Part shown: in pieces, positions 1 to 7,652 of the stretch
Layout of the letters: each line of letters begins with the position of its first letter
Position numbering within the stretch: the stretch's first letter is position 1
Source: Bacteroidales bacterium
GTDB lineage: Bacteria; Bacteroidota; Bacteroidia; Bacteroidales; Muribaculaceae
Direction: 5' to 3'
Assembly: GCA_004555955.1 (NCBI GenBank)
Contig: SFJG01000013.1
Coordinates: 1-46,101, forward strand
DNA: 46,101 bases
Translations under genes and position numbers: made by a program
Notes under the pieces: model-generated
What the model saw: only the letters and a program-made list of their open reading frames with translations
What the model was told of the DNA's origin: nothing
The model's database searches: none

Positions 1-216
1 ACCGACAAAGCCGTGGTCGACAAAAAACACACTGTCAGCCGCAGGCCATCCGTCCGTGATAGAATTGCCCATAAGCACAACACTGCGACGACTTTTATCG
101 AGTCTTGCAATCTCCGCATTAGATTCGGCATAACGACCCTTGTTCGCCCAATCACTTGCAAAACCACTTAAATTTCCGAGCATCATAATCAATAGAAAGG
201 AAAATAGTTGTTTCAT
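1..216 (-). CDS. SGNH/GDSL-family hydrolase, 5' part (runs off the window)
   Basis: Only the first 72 codons are present. Translation from the ATG at 216-214 gives a secretory signal peptide (MKQLFSFLLIMMLGNLSGFA), then at residues 47-57 the block VLMGNSITDGW. This is the block I nucleophile motif of SGNH/GDSL esterases in its GNS form, with Ser52 as the expected catalytic serine. The product is therefore probably an exported esterase acting on acylated glycans or lipids in the periplasm or outside the cell; the substrate cannot be told from this fragment. It starts 24 bp after the AAA ATPase stop and on the same strand, so read-through from that gene is possible. No separate -7 box is evident in the gap. 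The catalytic Asp and His lie outside the window. Confidence 0.8.
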   Translation of the reverse strand, partial: MKQLFSFLLIMMLGNLSGFASDWANKGRYAESNAEIARLDKSRRSVVLMGNSITDGWPAADSVFFVDHGFVG

Positions 217-240
217 ATTTCAACTTTTATTAGTTACTAC

Positions 241-1563
241 TTATAGTGTAAATATATTCTTAATTGCATAAAGAGGATAAACAATGATATCATCGTAGGC
301 TGAGAAATTTTCCAACGACGTTCGTATGCCTTTCGGGATGCCCTTAGCCTCCAAAAATAAACGCATACTCTGCATCGAACCCTTTGAGCCTGATTTTACT
401 TCGATTGGGAAAATCCGATTGCCTAATTGCACAACATAATCGACTTCCGCATTGCTTCCTGATTTCTCACGATGCCAACAGTATAGAGGATAAGGGCTAA
501 AGCAAGAAGCAGACTTTATCAACTCAGTTCCAATAAAAGTTTCTGCAATTGCGCCTCTGTTTACAACTTGCATATCATCGGAAGACAAAATACTTGAAAT
601 CTCAAGGTTTAGAATCCGTTGAAGGAGCCCTGTATCGAGCATAATCATTCGCCGATATTTCTCGTTGATTTCAGCGCCAAGAGGTATTCCGTTGGCTGAA
701 GAATGCGTAACAGGATAGACAAGCCCTGCCAATATGAGAGTTTCAACTGCTGTTTTTATTTGTATAGTTGAAGCATCTGTGTCAACACGATTGTAAACGA
801 ACTTACCCAAACCTTGCTCTGCAATCGAACGGAACGTAGCATCAATACGCGTTGACGGCACCTTTTTTCTATATTTTGCAAAATCGTCACGAAACGACAA
901 TACCAATTCACTGAGAATATTCTGACACTCGATCATGTTTCCATCCTCGCAATAATTAGCCACCACGGCAGGCATACCGCCAATAACCAGAAAAACACGG
1001 AGCAAACGGAGCGCCTGTTCATGCAGCGGCATCGGCAAGGGTTTGTCGGGCGATGAAGCATCTATCATTAACGACAAAGCCTCATTACCGGTTGCCCATA
1101 AATACTCCTCAAATGAGAACGGATACATAAAGATACTTCTGATTCTACCGACTCCGTATGAAGGAAGCGTCTCTAAAGCGAACTCCAAAAGCGAACCTGC
1201 TGCTATCAGATGGAGTTCCGGAAATTTCTCATAGAAATAGCGGAGGCGATTAATTGCAGCCGGACACGACTGTATCTCATCAAAAAACAGCAGTGTCTCG
1301 CCCGCCTCGATTGGCGTACCCAGCAAAACTGATAATATACGACAAATCTCTTGTGGCGAATAACTGCCGTCAAAGAGATAATGCACATCTTGGCGCTCGT
1401 TGAAATCTACCAAAACGAAATGCTTAAACTTCTCTCCTAAATGCTTAACAGCAGAGGTTTTGCCCACCTGCCTTGCTCCTCTGAGAAGCAATGGTTTGCG
1501 CTTTTTAGAAGTCGCCCAGCTTTCCAATTCGCTGTCAATTTTTCGCTTATAATATCTCTCCAT
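241..1563 (-). CDS. AAA family ATPase with C-terminal DUF4143 domain
   Basis: 440 residues. The N-terminal AAA domain shows a Walker A GARQVGKTS at residues 29-37 and a Walker B LLFFDEI near 91-97. The C-terminal DUF4143 part carries EVDYVV (about 373-378) and FPIEVKSG (about 385-392), an E/D...ExK pattern resembling a restriction-endonuclease-fold core. This is a large family, frequent in Bacteroidetes, often multicopy and without a settled function; links to nucleic acids are only suggested by the fold. The gene lacks the GTCGAC-rich composition of its neighbours and uses more AT-rich codons, compatible with acquisition by transfer. Its upstream region holds three phased repeats and an inverted repeat around a TATATTTG -7 box (see the separate entries). 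Confidence 0.9.
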   Translation of the reverse strand: MERYYKRKIDSELESWATSKKRKPLLLRGARQVGKTSAVKHLGEKFKHFVLVDFNERQDVHYLFDGSYSPQEICRILSVLLGTPIEAGETLLFFDEIQSCPAAINRLRYFYEKFPELHLIAAGSLLEFALETLPSYGVGRIRSIFMYPFSFEEYLWATGNEALSLMIDASSPDKPLPMPLHEQALRLLRVFLVIGGMPAVVANYCEDGNMIECQNILSELVLSFRDDFAKYRKKVPSTRIDATFRSIAEQGLGKFVYNRVDTDASTIQIKTAVETLILAGLVYPVTHSSANGIPLGAEINEKYRRMIMLDTGLLQRILNLEISSILSSDDMQVVNRGAIAETFIGTELIKSASCFSPYPLYCWHREKSGSNAEVDYVVQLGNRIFPIEVKSGSKGSMQSMRLFLEAKGIPKGIRTSLENFSAYDDIIVYPLYAIKNIFTL

Positions 1564-1574
1564 ACTATAACAAA

Positions 1575-1606
1575 TTGTTATTCAAGCACAAATATACGAA
1601 TAACAA
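1575..1606. promoter_or_regulatory. Promoter of the AAA ATPase with flanking inverted repeat
   Basis: A leftward -7 box TATATTTG (complement of 1589-1596) matches the Bacteroidetes TAnnTTTG consensus and would start transcription near 1583, about 20 nt before the ATG at 1563. It sits between the two arms of a perfect 9-bp inverted repeat, TTGTTATTC (1575-1583) and GAATAACAA (1598-1606), separated by 14 bp. Such a placement suits a repressor dimer. No good TTTG -33 element lies at the usual spacing; that position is taken by the nearest copy of the upstream repeat. Confidence 0.5.
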
Positions 1607-1611
1607 ATTAA

Positions 1612-1689
1612 TTGGCATCTAAAAATAAGCAAAAACAACTTTTTTGGCACCTAAAAAGCACGCAAAATCGTTTTTTTTGGCACCTAAAA
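1612..1689. repeat. Three phased direct repeats TTGGCAYCTAAAA upstream of the AAA ATPase
   Basis: Copies start at 1612 (TTGGCATCTAAAAA), 1644 (TTGGCACCTAAAAA) and 1677 (TTGGCACCTAAAA). Spacings are 32 and 33 bp, close to three helical turns, so all copies face the same side of the DNA. The spacers are unrelated A/T-rich sequence. Copy 3 contains the prfC stop codon (complement of 1684-1686), and copy 1 occupies the -33 position of the ATPase promoter. This arrangement looks like an array of protein-binding sites, not chance repetition. Confidence 0.7.
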
Positions 1690-3264
1690 CTCGCTGGAGA
1701 AATAGAACTTTATCTTGGGAAAATCTGTCTGCGCCATTTGGAGGACATATCCGGAATCGGCAAGGAACACGTCGCGACCGTCTTTGTCGACTGCCATAAA
1801 CTGATGTTTGCGCTTTTTGAATGACTCAAGTGCTTGAGCATCGTCGCTGTCAATCCAACATGCTTTATACAGACTTATCGGCTCCCAACGGCACTGCGCT
1901 CCGTATTCGTGGAGAAGACGATATTGAATGACTTCGAATTGAAGTTGTCCGACTGTACCGATAATTTTGCGACCGTTAAACTGATTGGTAAACAGTTGAG
2001 CCACGCCTTCGTCCATCAATTGTTCAATGCCTTTATTGAGCTGCTTGGTCTTCATCGGGTCGGTGTTTTCGATATACTTGAACATTTCGGGCGAGAAACT
2101 GGGAAGCCCCTTATAGTGAAGTTCTTCGCCTGAAGTCAGCGTATCGCCAATCTTGAAGTTGCCTGTATCGGGGATACCGATAATGTCGCCGGGATAGGCT
2201 TCGTCGACCACCGATTTCTTTTGAGCCATAAATGCAGTAGGCGCAGCAAAGCGCATAAGTTTGCCGCTACGGACATGCTTATAGTTGACGTTGCGCTCAA
2301 ACACGCCTGAACATACTTTGACGAAAGCGATGCAACTGCGATGGTTCGGGTCCATATTTGCGTGAATTTTAAACACGAAGCCGGAGAATGTCGGCTCGTT
2401 TGGCTTAACGATGCGCTCAATGGCTTGTACCGGTTTCGGCGATGGTGCTATTTTGACAAAGCAGTCGAGCAATTCTTTGACGCCGAACGTGTTTAATGCC
2501 GAACCGAAGAACACAGGAGCAACTTCGGCGCGAAGATAACTGTCGACATCGAATTCGGGATAGACGCCTTCGATAAGTTCCAAATCTTCGCGAAGTTTGG
2601 CGGCATCATCGGCACCAACGTTTTCGTCGATTGCCGGGTCGTTGATGTCAGAGATTTCGACGCGTTCGGTGACGCGTTGCTTGTTAGGCGTAAACAGGTC
2701 GAGACCATGCTCATAGATATTGTAAACGCCTTTGAATTTGGCACCGATATTGATTGGCCAACTCAATGGACGCACTTTGATTTTCAGCTCGCTTTCGAGT
2801 TCGTCGAGGATGTCGAACGGGTCGCGACCCTCTCTATCAAGCTTATTGACGAAGATAATCACCGGTGTGTTGCGCATACGACACACTTCCATCAGTTTGC
2901 GAGTCTGCTGCTCAACACCTTTTGCAACGTCGACAACAATGATTACACTATCGACAGCGGTAAGCGTTCGATAAGTGTCTTCGGCAAAGTCTTGGTGACC
3001 GGGGGTGTCGAGGATGTTAATTTTATAATCTCCGTAATTGAAACCCATAACCGAAGTTGCAACCGAGATGCCGCGTTGCTTCTCGATTTCCATCCAGTCG
3101 GACGTTGCTGTTTTTTTGATTTTATTTGATTTTACGGCACCGGCAACGTGAATAGCACCTCCGAAGAGCAAGAGTTTTTCGGTTAGAGTTGTTTTACCGG
3201 CATCCGGGTGACTAATGATTGCGAAAGTGCGACGTTTGCTGATTTCTTCTTCTAAGTTTGCCAT
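1684..3264 (-). CDS. prfC: Peptide chain release factor 3
   Basis: 526 residues, the usual length for RF3. This translation GTPase recycles RF1/RF2 from the ribosome after peptide release. The GTPase motifs are all visible: G1 HPDAGKTT (19-26), a G2 region QRGISVATSV, G3 DTPGHQDF, and G4 NKLDREG, followed by the EF-Tu-like domain 2 and the RF3 C-terminal domain. The ORF is open a further 27 codons upstream, but the start at MANLEEEISKRRTFAIISHP is chosen because it matches the family N-terminus and lies one base after the stop of the DUF4924 gene, implying coupling. It is the last gene of the crp-DUF4924-prfC operon. Confidence 0.97.
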   Translation of the reverse strand: MANLEEEISKRRTFAIISHPDAGKTTLTEKLLLFGGAIHVAGAVKSNKIKKTATSDWMEIEKQRGISVATSVMGFNYGDYKINILDTPGHQDFAEDTYRTLTAVDSVIIVVDVAKGVEQQTRKLMEVCRMRNTPVIIFVNKLDREGRDPFDILDELESELKIKVRPLSWPINIGAKFKGVYNIYEHGLDLFTPNKQRVTERVEISDINDPAIDENVGADDAAKLREDLELIEGVYPEFDVDSYLRAEVAPVFFGSALNTFGVKELLDCFVKIAPSPKPVQAIERIVKPNEPTFSGFVFKIHANMDPNHRSCIAFVKVCSGVFERNVNYKHVRSGKLMRFAAPTAFMAQKKSVVDEAYPGDIIGIPDTGNFKIGDTLTSGEELHYKGLPSFSPEMFKYIENTDPMKTKQLNKGIEQLMDEGVAQLFTNQFNGRKIIGTVGQLQFEVIQYRLLHEYGAQCRWEPISLYKACWIDSDDAQALESFKKRKHQFMAVDKDGRDVFLADSGYVLQMAQTDFPKIKFYFSSEF

Positions 3265-3265
3265 A

Positions 3266-3829
3266 TTATAAGTTGTCGTAATCTTCTTTATCGAAAAGTG
3301 GAGAAATTTTGTCTTTGTGATAATAGTGAGCGAGTGTCGACACAAATTTGGTGATTTGCGTCACAGCTTCGAGTGTTTGTTTCGAGATTTCTTTGTGTTG
3401 CATACGCAATAGCAAAATACCGTAAAGGGCATTGAAGCAGGTTTCAATCTCGCCGGATTTATTCTCGCCGGCACGCGCCCTCAGCTCAACGATAAACGGC
3501 AACGTGCGATAGAATTCGGCGCCGTAACCGGGATACTTGGTCGAGCGCAGAAGCATTGTGTGCAAATCAACGAGGTTGATAATTACGTTCTTGTTGATTT
3601 GCAGATGCCCGGTCTTCATAACGTCTTCGGCACGCATCATATCTATCAAATCGGCGAACCAATTGGTCAATTCTGCCGAGTTGTCGGCATCAACGCCATA
3701 CGATGGTATAACATTGGCTTTGATTTTTTCGATATCGCAGTCGTTTGCTCTAATCAAATCTTCAATCTGCCACATGTAGAGCAAATATTCTGCAATGTTT
3801 TGTTTGCGCAGCTGTTCTGCCGTGAACAT
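3266..3829 (-). CDS. DUF4924 family protein
   Basis: 187 residues, cytoplasmic, no signal peptide or membrane segment. It is predicted to be mainly helical, with an N-terminal stretch (FTAEQLRKQNIAEYLLYMWQ) and a region around TKYPGYGAEFYRTLPFI that I recognise as typical of DUF4924, a Bacteroidetes family of unknown function. It starts 5 bp after the stop of the Crp/Fnr-type regulator, and its stop is one base before the prfC start, so the three genes are almost certainly one transcript. The context suggests a role near translation or its regulation, but nothing in the sequence shows an activity. Confidence 0.8.
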   Translation of the reverse strand: MFTAEQLRKQNIAEYLLYMWQIEDLIRANDCDIEKIKANVIPSYGVDADNSAELTNWFADLIDMMRAEDVMKTGHLQINKNVIINLVDLHTMLLRSTKYPGYGAEFYRTLPFIVELRARAGENKSGEIETCFNALYGILLLRMQHKEISKQTLEAVTQITKFVSTLAHYYHKDKISPLFDKEDYDNL

Positions 3830-3834
3830 ATGAA

Positions 3835-4536
3835 CTAACCGAATTTACTGATTTTTCGAAGATTAGGCTCATTAAGAATCTTGATTCTTCGGCCGTCGAC
3901 AACGATAATACGCTCGTTGACAAACGCCGACAGCGTACGAATCGCGTTAGACGTTGTCATATTCGAAAGATTTGCCAAATCTTCGCGCGACATATAGATG
4001 TTTAGGGTTTCGCCGTCGTCTTCATAGCCGTAGTTGTCAATGAGAAGCGCCAAAGCTTCAGCCAAGCGGCCTCTGATATGCTTTTGTGTAAGATTTACGA
4101 TTTTCGTATCCGAACGTCCGAGGTTGTGCGACAATTCGTGGATAAAGAACCATGCCAACTGACGATTTCTATCAATCAACTCCGAAACGACCTTCATCGG
4201 GATAGCACCGACCTCCGATGCTTCCATCGCAATAGCACCCGAAACATACGGCTCGTTGGCGAAATATGCTCGATGCCCGAAATACTGTATGGGGCGAATC
4301 AAACGAATGATTTGCTGACGGCCACCTATTCCTTCTTTATATTTTTTTACTTTACCTTTGATAAGGCACCACATATATTCCGGAGTTTCTTTCTCGGCAT
4401 AAATTATTTGATTGCGTTTGAAATTATGCAAAGTGAAATTTTCGAGCACAACGCGTTTGTCTTCAGACGACAGGGCGTTCCAAAGGCCGGATAAATCTTC
4501 CTTAATAACGGTTTCTAAGGCTTCTCTTGAAATCAT
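3835..4536 (-). CDS. Crp/Fnr family transcriptional regulator
   Basis: 233 residues. The N-terminal half (about 30-125) is a cyclic-nucleotide-binding-type beta roll (FKRNQIIYAEKETPEYMWCL, then GRQQIIRLIRPIQYFGHRAY). The C-terminal part (about 150-225) is a Crp-type winged helix with the recognition region SREDLANLSNMTTSNAIRTL. No Cys cluster of the FNR [4Fe-4S] type is present, so it is not an FNR-like oxygen sensor; the ligand is unknown. It leads an operon with DUF4924 and prfC. The promoter overlaps the end of dprA and carries an inverted repeat that may be an autoregulatory site. Confidence 0.88.
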   Translation of the reverse strand: MISREALETVIKEDLSGLWNALSSEDKRVVLENFTLHNFKRNQIIYAEKETPEYMWCLIKGKVKKYKEGIGGRQQIIRLIRPIQYFGHRAYFANEPYVSGAIAMEASEVGAIPMKVVSELIDRNRQLAWFFIHELSHNLGRSDTKIVNLTQKHIRGRLAEALALLIDNYGYEDDGETLNIYMSREDLANLSNMTTSNAIRTLSAFVNERIIVVDGRRIKILNEPNLRKISKFG

Positions 4537-4573
4537 TTTAATTACAATTGCTATACAAGTATGCTTTACAGCA

Positions 4574-4616
4574 CAAAATTACATCATTTTAACCTAATAA
4601 CAAAATTAGAGGTTAA
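4574..4616 (-). promoter_or_regulatory. Promoter and candidate operator of the crp-DUF4924-prfC operon
   Basis: The -7 box TAATTTTG (complement of 4574-4581) and the -33 TTTG (complement of 4601-4604) are 19 bp apart, a good Bacteroidetes promoter. Transcription would start near 4568, about 30 nt before the ATG. An imperfect inverted repeat, TTAACCTAAT (4589-4598) against ATTAGAGGTTAA (4605-4616), brackets the -33 element and overlaps the dprA stop codon. In RNA it could also fold as a weak hairpin at the end of dprA. Confidence 0.6.
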
Positions 4617-5724
4617 TTTTTTTGTTTAAAGCATATTGATTACCGGGAAGTGCGCGAACAATGCCACGAAATTCGAGGTCGATTAGTGTGCTTAGAATAC
4701 GGTGAAACGGCATTCCGACATTACCTGCGAGAGCGTTTACGTTTACTGTTTCGCGTTCGCTGATAATGTCATAGATTTTTTGTTCTTCAGAGCTTAATTG
4801 CGGGAAAAGTTCGAGTTCGACCGGACCTTCTTTCTTCTTTTCCCAACCCATAGCGTCGATTACGTCGTCGACGGAGGTTATCAACGAAGCCACGTTCTTT
4901 TTTATCAGTTTATTGCAGCCTTCGGAATATTCATCACCTATCCTACCCGGGAAAGCGAAAACGTCGCGACCGTAATTAAGAGCCACGTTGGCGGTCACCA
5001 ATGCACCGCCTTTGAAGGCTGATTCCATCACTATCGTACAATCAGCCATAGCCGCTATCAACCTATTGCGAGCAAGGAAATTCGACCGATGAACCTTAGT
5101 AGAAAACTTATACTCCGAAAGGATAGCGCCGCCTGAACGAACGATTTCGATGGCATCGCCGCGATGTGCAGCCGGATAGATGGTGTCGAGCCCATGAGCG
5201 ACAACGGCTATCGTGGGAAGTCCGCAACTTAGAGCCGCACGGTGCGCCGTGATGTCGATGCCGTATGCCAATCCGCTAACGACAACGACGTCGTTTCCCA
5301 CCTTATCTTTCAATCCGCCGACAAAACTTTTGCACAAATCCATGCCGTAGGCGGTAGAATGGCGTGTGCCGACTATGCTGACAATCTTTGCGCTGTTTAA
5401 GTCGCAGTTGCCGGCACTGTAAATCAACAACGGAGCGTCGGGAACAGTTTGGAATCGCGTAGGAAATGAGTCTTGACGATAATAGTGCATGCCGACGTGT
5501 TTGCGTTCCGATTCTTCGATGGTTATTTCCGCATCGATGAGCAACGCATCGCGATAGTCTTTCTTGAGCAAACGCGGAGTGAGTTGCGTCGTAGTCTGCA
5601 GTTCTTTCTCTGATATGCGGAAGAACTCCTCCTCCGAACCAACGATTGAAAGTATTTCATTGGCGATATCGATTGTAATACCTTTTATCGATGCAAAGGC
5701 TACTTGGTAAATCGTTGGCTTCAT
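4606..5724 (-). CDS. dprA: DNA-processing protein DprA
   Basis: 372 residues. DprA protects incoming single-stranded DNA and loads RecA during natural transformation. The N-terminal helical region is followed by the Rossmann-fold core: VSIVGTRHSTAYG (115-127), VVSGLAYGIDITAHRAAL (148-165), YPAAHRGDAIEIV, GGAILSEY and the RNRLIAAMAD block. A C-terminal winged helix ends the protein (ETVNVNALAGNVGMPFHRIL). This is the full architecture of the family. It is the last gene of the nine-gene leftward operon, 8 bp after the thioesterase. No comEA/comEC genes are in the window, so competence is not demonstrated. Confidence 0.95.
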   Translation of the reverse strand: MKPTIYQVAFASIKGITIDIANEILSIVGSEEEFFRISEKELQTTTQLTPRLLKKDYRDALLIDAEITIEESERKHVGMHYYRQDSFPTRFQTVPDAPLLIYSAGNCDLNSAKIVSIVGTRHSTAYGMDLCKSFVGGLKDKVGNDVVVVSGLAYGIDITAHRAALSCGLPTIAVVAHGLDTIYPAAHRGDAIEIVRSGGAILSEYKFSTKVHRSNFLARNRLIAAMADCTIVMESAFKGGALVTANVALNYGRDVFAFPGRIGDEYSEGCNKLIKKNVASLITSVDDVIDAMGWEKKKEGPVELELFPQLSSEEQKIYDIISERETVNVNALAGNVGMPFHRILSTLIDLEFRGIVRALPGNQYALNKKINL

Positions 5725-5732
5725 AATTCGGT

Positions 5733-6131
5733 CTACAAAAAGTCTTTAAAGATATCGGCAAGCAAGTCGCCGCGGTCGAGTTTGCCGTTTTCGAGGCATA
5801 CGCAACTCACAACGGCTTTTACACATTGACGGCCGTTGTGTTTGAAAATGTCTTGATGGAAAATGAAACGCACGCCTTTACGCTCCAGCCAAAGACGGCT
5901 AAGAAACTCATCGTCGCTACGCAACGGCTCCTTATACTCAATCTCGACTTTGTTGAGCACGGGGATTATGCCTCGACGCTGCATCTCGGCGAAGGAGATT
6001 CCGTTTTCGGCGCAAAAGCGATGACGCGTGTGCTCAAGATAATGAAGATAGTTCGCATTATTGACTATTCCCTCCGAGTCGAGTTCGTAGTCGCGCACTT
6101 GCATCTGCAAAGTGTAAACATAATCCGCCAT
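5733..6131 (-). CDS. Acyl-CoA thioesterase, 4HBT/YbgC-like hot-dog fold
   Basis: 132 residues, one hot-dog domain. The segment RDYELDSEGIVNNANYLHYL (13-32) carries the family's catalytic Asp (Asp18) followed by the hot-dog helix, and matches cytoplasmic acyl-CoA thioesterases of the YbgC/FadM type. Expected role is hydrolysis of short- or medium-chain acyl-CoA; the true substrate is unknown. Its ATG shares one base with the kdsA stop (TAATG), so translation is coupled, and dprA starts 8 bp after its stop. Confidence 0.9.
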   Translation of the reverse strand: MADYVYTLQMQVRDYELDSEGIVNNANYLHYLEHTRHRFCAENGISFAEMQRRGIIPVLNKVEIEYKEPLRSDDEFLSRLWLERKGVRFIFHQDIFKHNGRQCVKAVVSCVCLENGKLDRGDLLADIFKDFL

Positions 6132-6940
6132 TATCCGATACGATTTAATGTCATTCTCAATTCGGTAAGACGCTCGAGCATACCTTCGATTTTGTCGAGC
6201 TTCAACATATTTGCGCCGTCCGACTTCGCCACAGCGGGATTAGGATGAGTCTCAACAAACAAGCCATCGGCACCGACTGCAATACCGGCACGAGCCATCG
6301 TCTCGATAAGGTGAGGCAGACCGCCGGTTACGCCCGCTGTTTGATTAGGCTGTTGAAGCGAGTGCGTAACGTCGAGAATGACGGGAGCATATTGACGCAT
6401 CGTCGGAATCCCGCGAAAATCCACCACCAAGTCTTGATAGCCGAACGTTGTGCCGCGCTCGGTGATAGCGACATCCGTATTGCCGGAATCTATTACCTTC
6501 TGAACTGCAAATTTCATCGCCTCAGCCGACAAAAATTGACCCTTCTTGATGTTGACCATCTTACCCGTTCGCGCAGCGGCAATGAGCAATTCGGTCTGGC
6601 GACACAGAAAAGCCGGAATCTGAAGCACGTCGACGTATTGCGCGGCCAGCGCAGCCTCTTCGTTGGTATGGATGTCGGTTACAACCGGCACATTGAATTC
6701 CTTGCGAACTTTTGCCAATACCTCCAACGCTTTGACGTCGCCGATTCCGGTAAACGAGTCGATGCGCGACCGATTTGCCTTGCGATAACTGCCCTTAAAA
6801 ACATAAGGAATGCCCAGTCGACGAGTTATTTCAGAGATATGTCCGGCAATGTCTATCGCCATCTGCTCGCCTTCGATGACGCACGGTCCGGCAAGGAGAA
6901 AGAAATTACCGTTTGCTGATGATTTTAATTGTTCTATCAT
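6131..6940 (-). CDS. kdsA: 3-deoxy-8-phosphooctulonate synthase (KDO-8-P synthase)
   Basis: 269 residues. It condenses phosphoenolpyruvate and arabinose-5-phosphate to KDO-8-phosphate, the first committed step toward the KDO of lipopolysaccharide. Recognisable blocks are LLAGPCVIEGEQMA, FKGSYRKANRSRIDSFTGIG, VVTDIHTNEEA, QIPAFLCRQTELL, NIKKGQFLSAEAM, TERGTTFGYQDLVVDFRG and DVTHSLQQPNQTAGVTGG. The frame is open 13 codons further upstream, but the ATG at 6940-6938 forms an ATGA overlap with the rsmE stop and matches the family N-terminus, so it is preferred. Confidence 0.97.
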   Translation of the reverse strand: MIEQLKSSANGNFFLLAGPCVIEGEQMAIDIAGHISEITRRLGIPYVFKGSYRKANRSRIDSFTGIGDVKALEVLAKVRKEFNVPVVTDIHTNEEAALAAQYVDVLQIPAFLCRQTELLIAAARTGKMVNIKKGQFLSAEAMKFAVQKVIDSGNTDVAITERGTTFGYQDLVVDFRGIPTMRQYAPVILDVTHSLQQPNQTAGVTGGLPHLIETMARAGIAVGADGLFVETHPNPAVAKSDGANMLKLDKIEGMLERLTELRMTLNRIG

Positions 6941-7650
6941 AGTTTTGTCATTTGTATTTTTGAATGGACGGCTGCGCAAGCAAAGATGCCCGCAGTCTCT
7001 GTACGCAGACGGCTTTCGCCGAAAGTCACCGGCTGAAATCCGTTCGCCAACGAAAGTGCAACCTCTTCGGCGCTGAAATCGCCTTCAGGACCTATCATAA
7101 CGAGCACATTGCCACCCGCCGCATATTCTTTGACGAAATTTTTACGCTCCGTGTCTTTATCGCAATACGCAATAAAGCGCTGCCCGTCGAAGCCCGACCG
7201 TATGACATCGGCAATCGGCGTAAGTTCGTCGATGACAGGCAACGTGGTTTTCAACGATTGTTTCATAGCCGATACGGCAATCTTTTGCAGACGGTCGACG
7301 CGGAGCACTTTGCGCTCGGAATACCGACATAGAATCGGCACAATCCTGTCGACACCCATTTCCACGCATTTTTCCACCATCCATTCGAGGCGGTCAGCGT
7401 TTTTGGTAGGCGCAATGGCTATAGTGATGTTGCAATTCCAATGCGGCGGAATAGTCAGTCGGTCGACGATTTCCACTTCGCACTTTTGCTTCGATGCCTC
7501 AACAATCTTGCACCGAAATAGGTTTCCTTTGCCGTCGACGACTTCTATAATGTCGCCGGGAACTAAGCGCAAAACGCGCACGCAATGTTGCGCCTCCTCC
7601 TCGGGGAGCAACATTGCGCACTCGATGTCGGGAGCATAAAAACGATGCAT
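6937..7650 (-). CDS. rsmE: 16S rRNA (uracil-1498-N3)-methyltransferase
   Basis: 237 residues. It methylates U1498 of 16S rRNA using S-adenosylmethionine. An N-terminal PUA-like domain (MHRFYAPDIE..., HCVRVLRLVPGDII) precedes a SPOUT trefoil-knot domain with AIAPTKNADRLEWMVEKCVE, VLVMIGPEGDFSAEEV and LRTETAGIFA, all typical of RsmE. It lies 2 bp after the nucleoside transporter stop and overlaps kdsA by 4 bp (ATGA). Confidence 0.97.
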   Translation of the reverse strand: MHRFYAPDIECAMLLPEEEAQHCVRVLRLVPGDIIEVVDGKGNLFRCKIVEASKQKCEVEIVDRLTIPPHWNCNITIAIAPTKNADRLEWMVEKCVEMGVDRIVPILCRYSERKVLRVDRLQKIAVSAMKQSLKTTLPVIDELTPIADVIRSGFDGQRFIAYCDKDTERKNFVKEYAAGGNVLVMIGPEGDFSAEEVALSLANGFQPVTFGESRLRTETAGIFACAAVHSKIQMTKL

Positions 7651-7652
7651 CT

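Noticed and set aside
1612..1689. CRISPR array
   Set aside because: Only three 13-14 bp copies without direct-repeat length, with 18-20 bp A/T-rich gaps and no cas genes nearby.
3265..3345. 27-codon upstream extension of prfC
   Set aside because: It overlaps the end of the DUF4924 gene and the family begins at MANLEEEISK.
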